Origin: Bog-756 sp963812885
Lineage (GTDB): Bacteria; Actinomycetota; Acidimicrobiia; Acidimicrobiales; RAAP-2
Length of the DNA stretch: 64,000 bases
Direction: 5' to 3'
NCBI GenBank assembly: GCA_963812885.1
Contig: CAWEWZ010000011.1
Coordinates: forward strand, 124,001 to 188,000
The notes below the pieces were generated by a model, which was not told the DNA's origin, made no database searches, and saw only the letters and a program-made list of their open reading frames with translations. Position 1 is the first letter of the stretch. Every line of letters starts with the position of its first letter. A program made the translations under genes and the position numbers. Of this stretch, positions 18,155 through 27,659 are shown piece after piece.

Positions 18155-18756
18155 CTCATCACCTTGGAGTTTTCGTATTGGGGACGCCCTGAGCCCTCTG
18201 CGTCGATACAGAAAATTGTGGCCAGTGCAGGGAATTCTGTCAATTCGAATCCCTATCCGGGGCCTGACGGTCCCATCCCTCGCGCCGGGTGCCTTACCCT
18301 CGCCGACGTCTCCGACGGGGATCCTCTCCTTCCCTCTCGTCTTCATCAGGCTGCGCCTCCGCGGCCAGGAGCCGCCGCCTCTTGGCCGTGGCGTCGTTCC
18401 GGCGGTCCCACTCTTTGGCCTTGACATGGGCAGCTTTTGAGACCGACGCGTCACCTGAACTGCCGCGAGCCGGGGCTCAGGATCTCCCTGGAGCGGGTGG
18501 CGGACTTCATCATGGGTGAATACGAACCGGGGACCCCTGCCGTTCAGCCGCCCCCGGCAGTCTCGCGAAAGCTCCTGTGACTGCGGAAAATCGCACGGAG
18601 GGAGGAACGCGGGATCGGGGACCATTGAAGGGTTCTCCGACAGGACTGACCGAGTCAGCGCCCCAAGCCGGGTCAAGGGTTCCAGGCGACCGGTCGGGCC
18701 TTGACTCCGGCGCTGGGGTCGACGGCCGACGAATTGCCGGATGACTTATAGGGCGA
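18155..18756. other. Intergenic region between divergent genes; no gene seen
   Basis: These 602 bases separate the minus-strand esterase from the plus-strand GGDEF-EAL gene. Open frames within it have the composition of chance GC-rich frames and no recognisable domain. The left end carries the esterase promoter; the right end contains GACTTATAGGGCG just before ATG 18757, a possible -10 element for the GGDEF-EAL gene. Confidence 0.5.
18215..18243 (-). promoter_or_regulatory. Promoter of the esterase gene, TTGACA-N17-CACAAT on the minus strand
   Basis: Read on the minus strand, TTGACA (18243-18238) and CACAAT (18220-18215) are 17 bases apart in an AT-rich patch about 60 bases upstream of the esterase start. 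The -35 is a perfect consensus and the -10 matches at four of six positions. Confidence 0.6.
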
Positions 18757-20667
18757 ATGGGGGTAAGGTCCGAATTGACCTTCGAAAGTGCAGGGTCGGT
18801 GAGGAACGGGGGCGCGGCCAATGGCTACCGATCCGCGCTGGACCAGTCTGAACTGCACGAGAGGTTCCCGACCATGACGGCGGATGAGCGTCTGTTTTCG
18901 AGCGTGGTGAGTGAGTTCGCGCGCACCATGCTGACCGACTTTCCGATCCAGGCGATCATCGAGCATCTGGTCCAGCGGGTCGTGGATGTCCTCCCGATGA
19001 CCGGAGCGGGGGTGACCCTGATCGGACCGGCGCTGGTGCCCCGCTATGTGGCCGCATCGAATTCCTCGGCCCTGCAATTCGAGGAGTGGCAGACCGAGCT
19101 CGGCGATGGGCCCTGCCTCGCCTCGTTCCGCACCGGAGAGCCGATCTTCGTACCCGATCTTCTCAACGAGGAGCGGTTCGGCGCCTTCGGGTCCAAGGCC
19201 GTCGGGGGCGGGCTGGCGGCGGTGTTCACGTTCCCGTTGCGCCAGGGTCCCGGTTGTCTCGGAGCCCTCGACCTGTATCGGGATTCGCCGGGTCCGCTGA
19301 GTGTCAGCGATACCGACGCCGCCCAGACATTGGCCAATGTGACTGCCGCGTATCTGGTGAACGCCGAGGTGAGAGCCGATCTTGAGGAGTTTTCCAACCG
19401 CTCGCACCAGCGATCGGTCCACGACTCGCTGACCGGGCTACCCAACCGCATCCTGCTCCTCGAACGGATCGAACATGCCATCGTGCGCAGCGGTCGCTCC
19501 AAAAAGCTCGTCGCCGTCCTGTTCATCGATCTCGACCGCTTCAAGGATGTGAACAACGCCCACGGACACCAGGTGGGCGACGAGCTCCTGGTCGCCGCAG
19601 CCGAACGGATCGTGAGCATCCTCCGGCCCGCCGATACCGTCGCTCGCCTGTCCGGCGACGAGTTCGTCATCTTGTGTGAGGAACTGGATCACACCGAGCA
19701 GGTCGAAGTCGTCGCCTCTCGCGTCGTCGACGCGCTGGGGGCCCCGTTCGACGTCGCCGGCGTCAGATTGGGCACATCGGCCAGCATCGGCATCGCCTTC
19801 GCCGGTCAGACCAACCACGATCCCGAACAGCTTCTCCATGCGGCCGAGATCGCCATGCAGCAGGTCAAGTACCGAGGTGGCGCCAATCATCAGATCATCG
19901 ATCTACGCGCCAACCGGCTGGCCGAGGACTCCATGGACCTGCGTATCGCCCTGGGCAAGGCCGAGGAGCGGGGAGAGCTGCGAATCGCCTATCAGCCCAT
20001 CGTCCACACCGACAGCGAACACCTGAAGGGGATGGAGGCACTGTTGCGGTGGGATCATCCCGTCCGTGGAGCGATCCCCCCGGCCACCATGATCCCACTC
20101 GCCGAGCACGCAGGTCTGATCACCGAGATCGGCCGATGGGTACTGGAGCAGGCCTGTATCGACCGACAGTGCACCAGTCACCCCGACGACGAATTCATGG
20201 TCTTCGTCAATGTGTCCGCCCACCAGTTGATGGCACCTGACTTCGTGGCCATGGTGGCCACCATCCTCTCGGACACCGAAACCGACGCCTCTCTCCTGAC
20301 GCTGGAGATCACCGAAGGGGCACTGGTCCGCGACACCCAGCGTGCCCACATCGTCCTCAACGAGTTGAAGGAGTTGGGCCTTCTCCTTGCCCTCGACGAT
20401 TTCGGGACCGGGTACTCGTCACTCAGCTACCTCAAGCAGTTTCCGGTGGACATGGTCAAGATCGACCAGAGCTTCATCAAGGACATCGCCAAGGATCAAT
20501 CGAGTCAGGCCATCGTGTCCAAGACGATCGAGTTGGCCCATCTCCTCGATCTCACCGTGGTCAGCGAGGGAATCGAGAATCGGGAACAGCACGAGGTGAT
20601 TGCCGGGCTGGGCAGTGACTTTTGCCAGGGATTCCACTTCGGGCGACCGTTGAGTCACCTCAACTGA
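18757..20667 (+). CDS. GAF-GGDEF-EAL protein (bifunctional cyclic-di-GMP synthase/phosphodiesterase candidate)
   Basis: This is a 636-residue soluble signalling protein. A GAF sensor domain (about 50-200) contains ASNSSALQFEEWQTELGDGP. A GGDEF domain follows with DSLTGLPNR, FIDLDRFKDVND-like text and the active-site variant SGDEF at about residue 299. An EAL domain then has MEALLRW at about 427, and DDFGTGYSSLSYLK and KIDQSFIK, so its metal-binding residues look intact. SGDEF can be active or degenerate, so the net activity may be c-di-GMP degradation. The start is uncertain: ATG 18757 gives extra N-terminal residues, whereas ATG 18874 (MTADERLFSS) follows CGAGAGG. No transmembrane segment is seen. 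The neighbours do not indicate its target. Confidence 0.93.
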   Translation: MGVRSELTFESAGSVRNGGAANGYRSALDQSELHERFPTMTADERLFSSVVSEFARTMLTDFPIQAIIEHLVQRVVDVLPMTGAGVTLIGPALVPRYVAASNSSALQFEEWQTELGDGPCLASFRTGEPIFVPDLLNEERFGAFGSKAVGGGLAAVFTFPLRQGPGCLGALDLYRDSPGPLSVSDTDAAQTLANVTAAYLVNAEVRADLEEFSNRSHQRSVHDSLTGLPNRILLLERIEHAIVRSGRSKKLVAVLFIDLDRFKDVNNAHGHQVGDELLVAAAERIVSILRPADTVARLSGDEFVILCEELDHTEQVEVVASRVVDALGAPFDVAGVRLGTSASIGIAFAGQTNHDPEQLLHAAEIAMQQVKYRGGANHQIIDLRANRLAEDSMDLRIALGKAEERGELRIAYQPIVHTDSEHLKGMEALLRWDHPVRGAIPPATMIPLAEHAGLITEIGRWVLEQACIDRQCTSHPDDEFMVFVNVSAHQLMAPDFVAMVATILSDTETDASLLTLEITEGALVRDTQRAHIVLNELKELGLLLALDDFGTGYSSLSYLKQFPVDMVKIDQSFIKDIAKDQSSQAIVSKTIELAHLLDLTVVSEGIENREQHEVIAGLGSDFCQGFHFGRPLSHLN

Positions 20668-20829
20668 CCGCCGCCGCCGGACTTCCGCACATCTGGGGCC
20701 GCACTAACTTGGCCGGGTGCACACAGATCCCACCTTCACCTCCCGACCCACCGACAGCAATCCGCTCCCGGACCCTGCCGGGACCTCCATCGGTGAGGGG
20801 TACCTCACCGTCGGACACCCGGCGGGCCG

Positions 20830-21627
20830 ATGACCGGGCGACTCGAGGGGAAAGTGGCCATTGTGACCGGCGGTGCGGGCGGCATCGGAGGGGCCACGGC
20901 GCGGACCCTGGCCCGTGAGGGCGCCTCGGTCGCCGTCGTCGACATCGATGCTGATCGTGCCGAGCAGACGGCCGATGACATTCGGCGCTCGGGAGCGGAG
21001 GCGATCTGGGAGCGGGCCGACCTCTCCGAGGAGCCGGACGTGGCCGCCGTGGTCCGGTCGACGGTCACCCACTTCGGTCGCCTCGACGTGCTTCACAACA
21101 ATGCTGCGTTGACCGAGTCCGATTTTCTGTCACGCGACACCCAGGTGACCGATCTGTCGCTCGAGGTCTGGGAGCGCACCATCGCCGTCAACCTCACCAG
21201 CCAGATGCTCACCTGCAAGCACGCCATACCCGAGATGGTTCGCACCGGAGGCGGCTCCATCATCAACATGTCCTCGGGAGCGTCTCTCAAAGGTGACCGG
21301 ACCCGCACTGCCTACGGCGTCTCCAAGGCGGGCGTCAACACATTGACCATGTACGTTGCCACCGGACACGGGAAGAAGGGCGTCCGGGTCAACACGATCG
21401 TACCCGGACTGATCATCACCGATGCCGTGCGGGCCCATCTGACCGATGACATCGTGAACAGTCTCGGCAAGGCCACCCTCACGCCCTATCTCGGCCAGCC
21501 CGAGGACATCGCCAACCTGGTCGTCTTCTTGGCCTCGGACGAGTCCCGGTACATCACCGGGCAGATGATCGCCATCGACGGCGGCATGTCGGTGCACGTC
21601 GGTCACCCCGGACAGGATGACGACTGA
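20830..21627 (+). CDS. SDR family oxidoreductase
   Basis: This is a 265-residue classical SDR. The ATG at 20830 gives MTGRLEGKVAIVTGGAGGIGG, with the TGGAGGIG nucleotide loop in the standard place. VVDIDADR supplies the NAD-specifying Asp, LHNNAALTESD the NNAG-like motif, INMSSGASLKG the catalytic Ser region and TAYGVSKAGVNTLT the catalytic Tyr and Lys. VPGLIITDAVR and ITGQMIAIDGGMSVHVG complete the fold. Substrate is unknown. It stands alone: the upstream GGDEF-EAL gene ends 162 bases before, and the downstream Ig-like repeat gene converges on it with only 7 bases between. Confidence 0.9.
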   Translation: MTGRLEGKVAIVTGGAGGIGGATARTLAREGASVAVVDIDADRAEQTADDIRRSGAEAIWERADLSEEPDVAAVVRSTVTHFGRLDVLHNNAALTESDFLSRDTQVTDLSLEVWERTIAVNLTSQMLTCKHAIPEMVRTGGGSIINMSSGASLKGDRTRTAYGVSKAGVNTLTMYVATGHGKKGVRVNTIVPGLIITDAVRAHLTDDIVNSLGKATLTPYLGQPEDIANLVVFLASDESRYITGQMIAIDGGMSVHVGHPGQDDD

Positions 21628-21634
21628 ACCAGCC

Positions 21635-24600
21635 CTATGAGGCGATGACCAGCGACAGTGTCCGGGTAGCCGAGGCGTGGGGCATGGCCGAGTCCGTCAG
21701 CTTCAGCTGGATCGAGAACGTGCCACTGACAGTCGGAGTTCCGGAGAGCACTCCGTTCGAGGCGCCCAGGGTGAGCCCGTGCGGGAGGGCCCCGATGTGC
21801 GCCCAGGTGTACGGCGTCGTCCCTCCACGGGCCACCAGGGTGACGCGGTACGCCTGTCCCTTGGTCCCGTGCGGCAGCGATGAGGTGACGATCGTCGGGG
21901 GTCCCTTGACATTTACGCACTGAGCGGCCGAGGTGTCGGAGCTGGGGTTGTAGTTGGCGTCGCCGGAGTAGGACGCAGCGAAGCACCAGTACCCGACAGA
22001 CGTCGGCTTGAAGGTCGCCGACGTGGCCGTCGACCTGTCATTCGCTCCCGGGGTGAGAACGATCGGCGTACCCACCCGAGTGCTGGTCGAGGTGCACGGG
22101 GCCGGCGCCGACAGCGGCGCACACCGGTAGAAGGTCACCTTCCCCGTGGGGCTGCCGCCAGAGGAGTTGCCGGTGACGACGGCGGCGTCGCTGGCCGTCT
22201 GCCCGAGCGTGATGGTCGAGTTGGTCGTGGCCGTGGTGGTGGCCGTCCGGGCGGTGGTCACGTCGAAGCACTCGTCGGTGGTGGTGTCGTTGCTGCCCGT
22301 GTAGTTGGTGTCGCCCGAGTAGACACTGGCGAAGCACCAGAAGCCCGTCGAGGTGGGCGTGAACGACACTGAGGTGGCCGAGGATGCGTGGTGGGCCCCT
22401 GGGGTCAGGGTCACTGCCGTACCCACCGGGTTGGCCGTCGAGGTGCACGGCGTCGCGGTCGGGGTCGGCCCGCACTCGTAGAAGGTCACGGTTCCGGTCG
22501 GGCTCCCGCCGGCGGTGACTCCGGTGACGGTTGTGGTGTCGGTAGTTCCATGGCCGAGCACGACATTGGCGTTGGTCGGCGCCGAGACGGCTGTCGAGGG
22601 GGCCGCGGTGACGTTGAAGCACTCGGCGACGAGGGTGTCCGAGCTGGGCTTGTAGTTGGTGTCGCCCGAGTAGGCGGCGCCGAAGCACCAGTACCCGGTG
22701 GACGTTGGCGCGAACGCCGCCGACGTGGCAATGGCCGTATCACCGGTGCTGCCGACGAGATTCACGGCCGTTCCGACCTTCTTGGTGGTGGCGGTACAGG
22801 CGGTGGGCGTCGGGGTCGGGCCGCACTCGTAGAAGGTCACTGTTCCAGTGGGTTTGCCACCGACCGAGTTGCCGGTGACCTTGGCCTTGTCGCTATCGGT
22901 ACCGCCCAACACGATCGTCGAGGTGGTCGGTGTGGTCACGGTGGATGAGGCGATCGACCTCAGGTCGATGACCAAGGTCAGATTCTCGGACGCCGACCTG
23001 GCGAGGACTGCTCGAGTCGGACACCTTGACCACGAAGGGGAAATTGCCGCTCGTCGTCGTCGTCCCCGAAAGCACGCCCGTCGACGAGTTCAGGGTGATG
23101 CCCTTCGGAAGCGTTCCGGAGTGGACCCACGTGTAGGGCTTCGTCCCGCCCAGTGCGCCGATGGTGGTCGAGTAGGCGACACCTCTGGTCCCGTTGGGCA
23201 GCGACTTGGTGGCGATCGTCAGGGCTCCGGTGACATTGACACATTCGGCGGTGGCGGTGTCCGAACTCACCTTGTAGTTGACGTCTCCCGAGTAGTACGC
23301 GGCGAAGCACCATTCGCCCACCGACGTGGGGGTGAAGGACGCCGACGTGGCGGTGGCCTTCGCATTGGCGGCCGGGGTGAGGTTGACCGTTCCCAGCGAA
23401 TTGGCCGTCGAGGTGCACGGAGCCGCCGAGGAGGTCGGACCGCACTCGTAGAAGGTCACCGTTCCGGTGGGGCTGCCGCCGGCGGCATTTCCGGTGACGT
23501 GGCCACATCGGTGCTGGCCTGTCCGAGGGTGATGGTCTTGTTGGACGGGGCGGTGGTGGTGGCAGAGGACGCCTTGGTCACGTTGAAGCACTCGGTGGTG
23601 GTGGTGTCGGAACTGGTCGTGTAGTTGGTGTCGCCCGAGTAGACCGCGGCGAAGCACCAGAAGCCCAACGCGTTCGGCCTGAACGATGCCGATGTCGCCG
23701 TGGAGGTGTTGTGGGCCGCGGCGGTGACGGTCACCGCGCTCCCCACAGGATGGGCGGTGGACGTGCAGTCGGTGGCCGTCGGTGTCGGCCCGCACTCGTA
23801 GAAGGTGACGTGTCCGGTGGGGCTGCCACCACCGGCGTTGCCGGTGACGGTCGCTCCGTCATGGGCGCTGGCTCCCAGCACCAGGGTCGAGGTGCTCGGC
23901 ACGCTCGTGGTGGTGCTCGGGGCCATGGTCACGGCGAAGCACTCGTCCGAGCTGGTATCCGAGGTGCTGGCGTAGTTCGAGTCTCCCGAGTAGACGCCGG
24001 CGAAGCACCAGGTCCCGGCGGAGGTGGGGGTGAACGAAATCGATGACGCGGTGGCCGTGTCACCGGCCCCTGGGCTGACCCCCACCGGAGCTCCCACCGG
24101 GTCGGCGATCGAGGTGCACGGAGGCGCGCCCGACGTCGGCCCGCAGGCGTAGAAGGTGACGTGTCCGGTGGGGTTGCCCCCGGCGGCGTTGCCGGTGACG
24201 ACCGCATTGTCGCTGTTGCTCTCGCCCAGCACGATGGTCGAGGAGGTCGGGGTGGTGGCGGTCGACGGGGTGATGGCGGTCACATCGAAGCACTCGTCGG
24301 CAGCTGGTGTCGGCACTGGCGTTGTAGTTGGTATCCCCCGAGTAGTCGGCGGCGAAGCACCAGGTACCGGTGGATGTGGGCGTGAACGAGTCCGACGTCG
24401 CCGTGGCCGTGTTGTTGGCCCCTGCGGTCAGGTTCGCCGGTGCTCCACCTGGTCGGCGGTCGAGGTGCAGGGAGGCGCACCCGAGGTCGGTCCACAGGCG
24501 TAGAAGGTCACGGTCCCGGTTGGGCTCCCGCCGGCGGCATTGCCGGTGACGGTTGCCCCGTCCGAGTTGCCGTTCCCCAACACCACGCTGCCGCTGGTCG

Positions 24601-25147
24601 GTGCGCTAACCGTCGAGGCGTTGGCCGCGGTCACGTCGAAGCAGCCGTCGGCAGTCGTGTCGGCACTGGCGCCGTAGTTGGTGTCGCCCGAGTAGTCAGC
24701 GGCGAAGCACCAGGTACCGGTGGAAGTGGGCGTGAACGAGTCCGACGTCGCGGTGGCCGTGTTGTTGGCCCCTGCGGTCAGGTTCGCCGGAGCTCCCACC
24801 TGGTCGGCAGTCGAGGTGCAGGGAGGCGCACCCGACGTCGGTCCACACACATAGAAGGTCACCGAACCGGTCGGGCTGCTGAACGTGGCGTCGCCGGTCA
24901 CCGTGGCCGAGGCAGTAGTACTGGCACCCAACACGATGGTCGGGTCGGTCGGCGAGACAGAGGTCGACGACGTGTCGGCGGCATACGCCGACGTCGCCAG
25001 TCCGAGAATGCCCACCACGCTTCCGACCAGCGATGCGACGGCGACCAGGACGGCCAGCCGGAACGGTCGCCTCCGGGCCACGGCTGCCTGGGTCGCCGGC
25101 TCAACCTCGACAGCAACAGAACGGATGCTTCGCAGATAGTTCCTCAT
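21635..25147 (-). CDS. Large secreted Ig-like repeat protein (four frameshifts as read)
   Basis: ATG 25145-25147 follows GGGGGAACT and encodes a long signal peptide: MRNYLRSIRSV, a basic region, then LAVLVAVASLVGSVVGILGL and TSAYAA. The mature part has eight Ig-like repeats of about 115 residues, each with a core like SPTGTVTFYECGP, CTS.A..VG, and FTPTS.G.WCFA..YSGDTNY. Five come first, then a putative-Ig (He_PIG-like) domain LPNGTRGVAYSTTIGALGG, then three more repeats, then a second He_PIG domain ending SLVIAS. Four shifts are needed: -1 near 24446 (CCC reduced to CC versus the paralogous repeat), +1 near 24305, -1 near 23508 and +1 near 23000. There is no LPxTG or C-terminal membrane anchor. 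It is probably a surface or matrix protein of roughly 1170 residues. Confidence 0.75.
21900..24970 (-). repeat. Eight coding Ig-like repeats of about 350 bp
   Basis: The repeats are recognisable on the minus strand by GTGACCTTCTACG.GTGCGG (one per unit) and GGCGACACCAACTAC. They are diverged rather than identical, unlike the 126-bp repeats at 15457. An unrelated He_PIG-like segment at about 22980-23240 interrupts the array after the fifth unit. Each unit carries paired Cys residues. Confidence 0.7.
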
Positions 25148-25441
25148 AGTTCCCCCAAGGGCATGGCACGACCGACGCACGTTCAACGTGAACTCTCCTC
25201 GTTCCGCCTTCCGTCCCCCATCGGGAGAACGGCCAAGTACTGGCATTCTGTTGGATCGACCCTGGGGCGTCAAGCGTCCGTTCGGTGAACTTCCGGCGGC
25301 CGGAACCCCCGCCGGTCACTTTTGCCCCTTGAGCTGGGGCAACACCGTTCACAACCGTTCCCGACGCCGGTCGGCCCAGCCCGGCGCGACAGCACCATTC
25401 ATCCAGCCACCTCTCGTCTGGTTGCGGGTACGGTGGATCCC

Positions 25442-25822
25442 ATGGAATGGTCGAGCTGGGCGGAAAGGCTGGAGAAGGCCCTCGGACCCGAGGGTGATTT
25501 CCCCTCCTTCTTCGCGCCCGGCGCGCTGTTCAGCGATCCGGTCAACGCACCCACGTCGGACCTCGCCGCCATCGAGGAGATGACCAAGGCATCGTTCCCC
25601 GACTGGCGCCAGGAGATCATCTCCGTGCACGGTGATGAGAACGGCGGCGCCTTCGAATGGATCGGCCGGGGTTCGCTGGGCGGCACCATTCCCATCGAGA
25701 TCCATGGGTGCACGGCCGTCGATGTGGACGATGACGGCCTGGTCACCCGGTGGCGGGACTACTTCGACCTCAAGGACCTGGAGGACCAGATCGCGGCATC
25801 TCAGCCGCCACCCGGGCCCTAG
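25442..25822 (+). CDS. SnoaL-like / NTF2-fold protein
   Basis: This is a 126-residue cytoplasmic protein. The ATG at 25442 gives MEWSSWAERLEKALGPEGDF. The pattern FFAPGALFSDPVNAPTSDLA, then WRQEIISVHGDENGGAFEWIGRG, and finally AVDVDDDGLVTRWRDYFDL is typical of the SnoaL/limonene-epoxide-hydrolase-like fold, where the DYFD end is a hallmark. Such proteins may be enzymes or carriers of small hydrophobic ligands; the catalytic residues cannot be assigned. Its 3' end overlaps the convergent phytanoyl-CoA dioxygenase gene by 53 bases. Confidence 0.8.
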   Translation: MEWSSWAERLEKALGPEGDFPSFFAPGALFSDPVNAPTSDLAAIEEMTKASFPDWRQEIISVHGDENGGAFEWIGRGSLGGTIPIEIHGCTAVDVDDDGLVTRWRDYFDLKDLEDQIAASQPPPGP

Positions 25823-26723
25823 CCGAGCCCGACGACACCGCCGACCTCCACGGCGAAAGGTCGAGCCCCGGGTAGCGCCCGGCCACTCCGGCCAGGGTCT
25901 CATCGGTCCAGAAGTCGTGGCCCGGTGGCGGAAACCCGAGGACGGCGAGCTGGCGCGGCTCGGCCTGCTCGACGAAGCGATGCCACTCCATCGAGAACCC
26001 CTTGAACGGCCACGCCTGGTATCCGCCCCACTCCACGGTGGCGGGTTTGAAGGACACGTGGAGCATGAAGCGGGCCCGGGCGGGATCGGTGAAATCGCTC
26101 GACCGGTGGTAGACGTCGGGCCGGTAGACGACGATCGAGCCCGCAGGTGCCGAGGCATCGGTGGGATCGTCGTAGAGATCGGCGAACTCGTCGAAGCTCA
26201 ACGTGTGCTGCTCCACCGGGATCGACCGGGTCCGGGTCCGCGACACGAAGCGGGTGGCGCCGTTGTGGGGCCCCACGTCGTTCAGGTACACGAAGGTCTC
26301 CATCTGGTGGTAGCCGGCATCCGCCCTGGGCACTGTCAGGGTGTGGTTCGGGAAATCGGTATGGAGGAGCTGGTTGTAGTCCGATGGCTGGCCGGCGTAC
26401 TTGGCGGTGACGATGGCCAGGTACATCCGCACATCGTCTGTACCCAGCAGGTCCTCGGCCAGCCCGATCATCTCCTCGCTCACCACCAGGCGGTTGAGCG
26501 AGCGGCTCCGGAACGGGAACTCCGGCCAGGACGCGTCCCAGGTCCGCCAGCGTTCGGTCGGGTCACCGGGGCGGGCCGAGGCCATCTCCTCGGCGCTCGG
26601 AAAGAGCTTGGCCACCGCAGCCTGCGCCGATTCCAGTTGGTCCGGGGGCACCACCCGCTCGAGGACGCACCACCCGTCCTCCTCCCAGGAACGCCGCTGC
26701 TCGGACGTCATCACACCGCTCAC
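25770..26723 (-). CDS. Phytanoyl-CoA dioxygenase (PhyH) family protein
   Basis: This is a 317-residue Fe(II)/2-oxoglutarate-dependent oxygenase. The iron ligands fit H121 and D123 in LLHTDFPNH and H206 in DVYHRSSD; the 2-oxoglutarate-binding Arg is probably in ARARFMLHVSF. EEDGWCVLERVVPPDQL at the N-terminus is the usual PhyH opening. GTG 26723 is the annotated start; ATG 26711 (MTSEQRRSWEEDG) is an equally good alternative four codons on. The C-terminal ARVAAEMPRSGPPGP is low complexity and overlaps the convergent SnoaL-like gene. Substrate is unknown; bacterial members hydroxylate lipids, amino acids or natural products. Confidence 0.9.
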   Translation of the reverse strand: MSGVMTSEQRRSWEEDGWCVLERVVPPDQLESAQAAVAKLFPSAEEMASARPGDPTERWRTWDASWPEFPFRSRSLNRLVVSEEMIGLAEDLLGTDDVRMYLAIVTAKYAGQPSDYNQLLHTDFPNHTLTVPRADAGYHQMETFVYLNDVGPHNGATRFVSRTRTRSIPVEQHTLSFDEFADLYDDPTDASAPAGSIVVYRPDVYHRSSDFTDPARARFMLHVSFKPATVEWGGYQAWPFKGFSMEWHRFVEQAEPRQLAVLGFPPPGHDFWTDETLAGVAGRYPGLDLSPWRSAVSSGSARARVAAEMPRSGPPGP

Positions 26724-26827
26724 CCGCCAAGAGTACCGGGGAGCCGACGCACCGGCCGTGCCCGAAGCGTGGCCACAGCCGGGTCCGGACGGGTGGTGCG
26801 GACGGGGCTAGGCCGGACGGTGGCCGG

Positions 26828-27065
26828 TCACGACACCGGTCCGTGAGCGGCGGATCCCACGAGCTCGTCGTAGTCACGCAACCTTCCGGCCAGCGCGCCC
26901 ATGATGCCGAGGGCGAAGGTCGACGACTCGTGCACCAGGAAGAGGAAGAGGCCCCGGTCGATCTCGGCCAACGTCGTCTCGGCCGTGGCGATGGCGGTGA
27001 GGTTCCGGGGGAGTTGGTCGATCAGGGCCCGTTCACCGAACACGTCGTTGGGCCCGAGGGTGGCG
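26828..27065 (-). pseudogene. Remnant of a cyclic-nucleotide-binding domain
   Basis: The last 70 or so residues of this minus-strand frame read LGPNDVFGERALIDQLPRN, then TAIATAETTLAEIDRGLFLFLV and HESSTFALGIMGALAGRLRDY. This is the C-terminal half of a cNMP-binding (Crp-like) domain: the phosphate-binding FGE.AL motif and the following beta strand and helix. The N-terminal beta-roll is missing; upstream in this frame is only the shadow of the glyoxalase gene. No start codon with a ribosome site precedes it. I infer a deletion remnant fused to the 3' end of the glyoxalase gene, possibly still translated as an out-of-frame tail. Confidence 0.55.
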
Positions 27066-27498
27066 GAGCCACCAGCTCGATGGCGATCCCGTCGGGATCG
27101 CGCAACTGCAACGAAGGATTCCCATTCTCCAGCACCACGCCCTGATGATCGATGCCGATGTCGACCAGGTGATCGGCCCACTCGTGGAGGGCGTCGCCGT
27201 CGGGCACCGCGAAGGCCAGGTGGTCGAGGCGTGGTCCGCCGACCCCGACCGAGCCGGTGCCGACCTGGTCGTGCCGATCGGCACGCGCCGCGGTCGGTCC
27301 GGGGGTGAGGACGACCACCAGCTTCGACATCCGGTGACGAAGGGCGACGTAGCCGATGTCGGCATCCTCGGCGTAGGGCTCGAGGCCGAGCGCGGCCACA
27401 TACCACCTGGCGCTGGCGGGCACGTCGCTGACCAGCAGCTGAATGTGCGAAAGGCCGGTCAGCGGGGCGCTCGTCGGGGATGCGTCAGCCGTCGTCAT
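27022..27498 (-). CDS. VOC family protein (glyoxalase/dioxygenase fold)
   Basis: This is a 158-residue vicinal-oxygen-chelate protein. The ATG at 27496-27498 follows GGGAGCGTGAGG. It has the paired beta-alpha-beta-beta-beta modules: LSHIQLLVSDVPASARWYVA and LDHLAFAVPDGDALHEWADH; metal ligands would be His in SHIQ, His in DHLAF and Glu in GIAIELVAP. The usual family end is IAIELVAPP; the remaining residues here (PSGPTTCSVNGP) run over a cyclic-nucleotide-domain fragment in another frame, suggesting that the original 3' end was replaced by a deletion. It resembles catechol-type extradiol dioxygenases or glyoxalase-like proteins; the activity is unknown. Confidence 0.85.
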   Translation of the reverse strand: MTTADASPTSAPLTGLSHIQLLVSDVPASARWYVAALGLEPYAEDADIGYVALRHRMSKLVVVLTPGPTAARADRHDQVGTGSVGVGGPRLDHLAFAVPDGDALHEWADHLVDIGIDHQGVVLENGNPSLQLRDPDGIAIELVAPPPSGPTTCSVNGP

Positions 27499-27659
27499 GA
27501 TGCCTCACGCTCCCATGTCTACTTGACGATGGTGCCGCGTCCACCCGCACCTCGCCGGTGTGGCGTCGATGGGTCGACCGGGGCACGTCGTCGTACCGGA
27601 CAGGGCGAGGCGGTCCCGTGGGTCGCCGTTTCGCGGGTCGGTGATGGCTATCATTCGGG

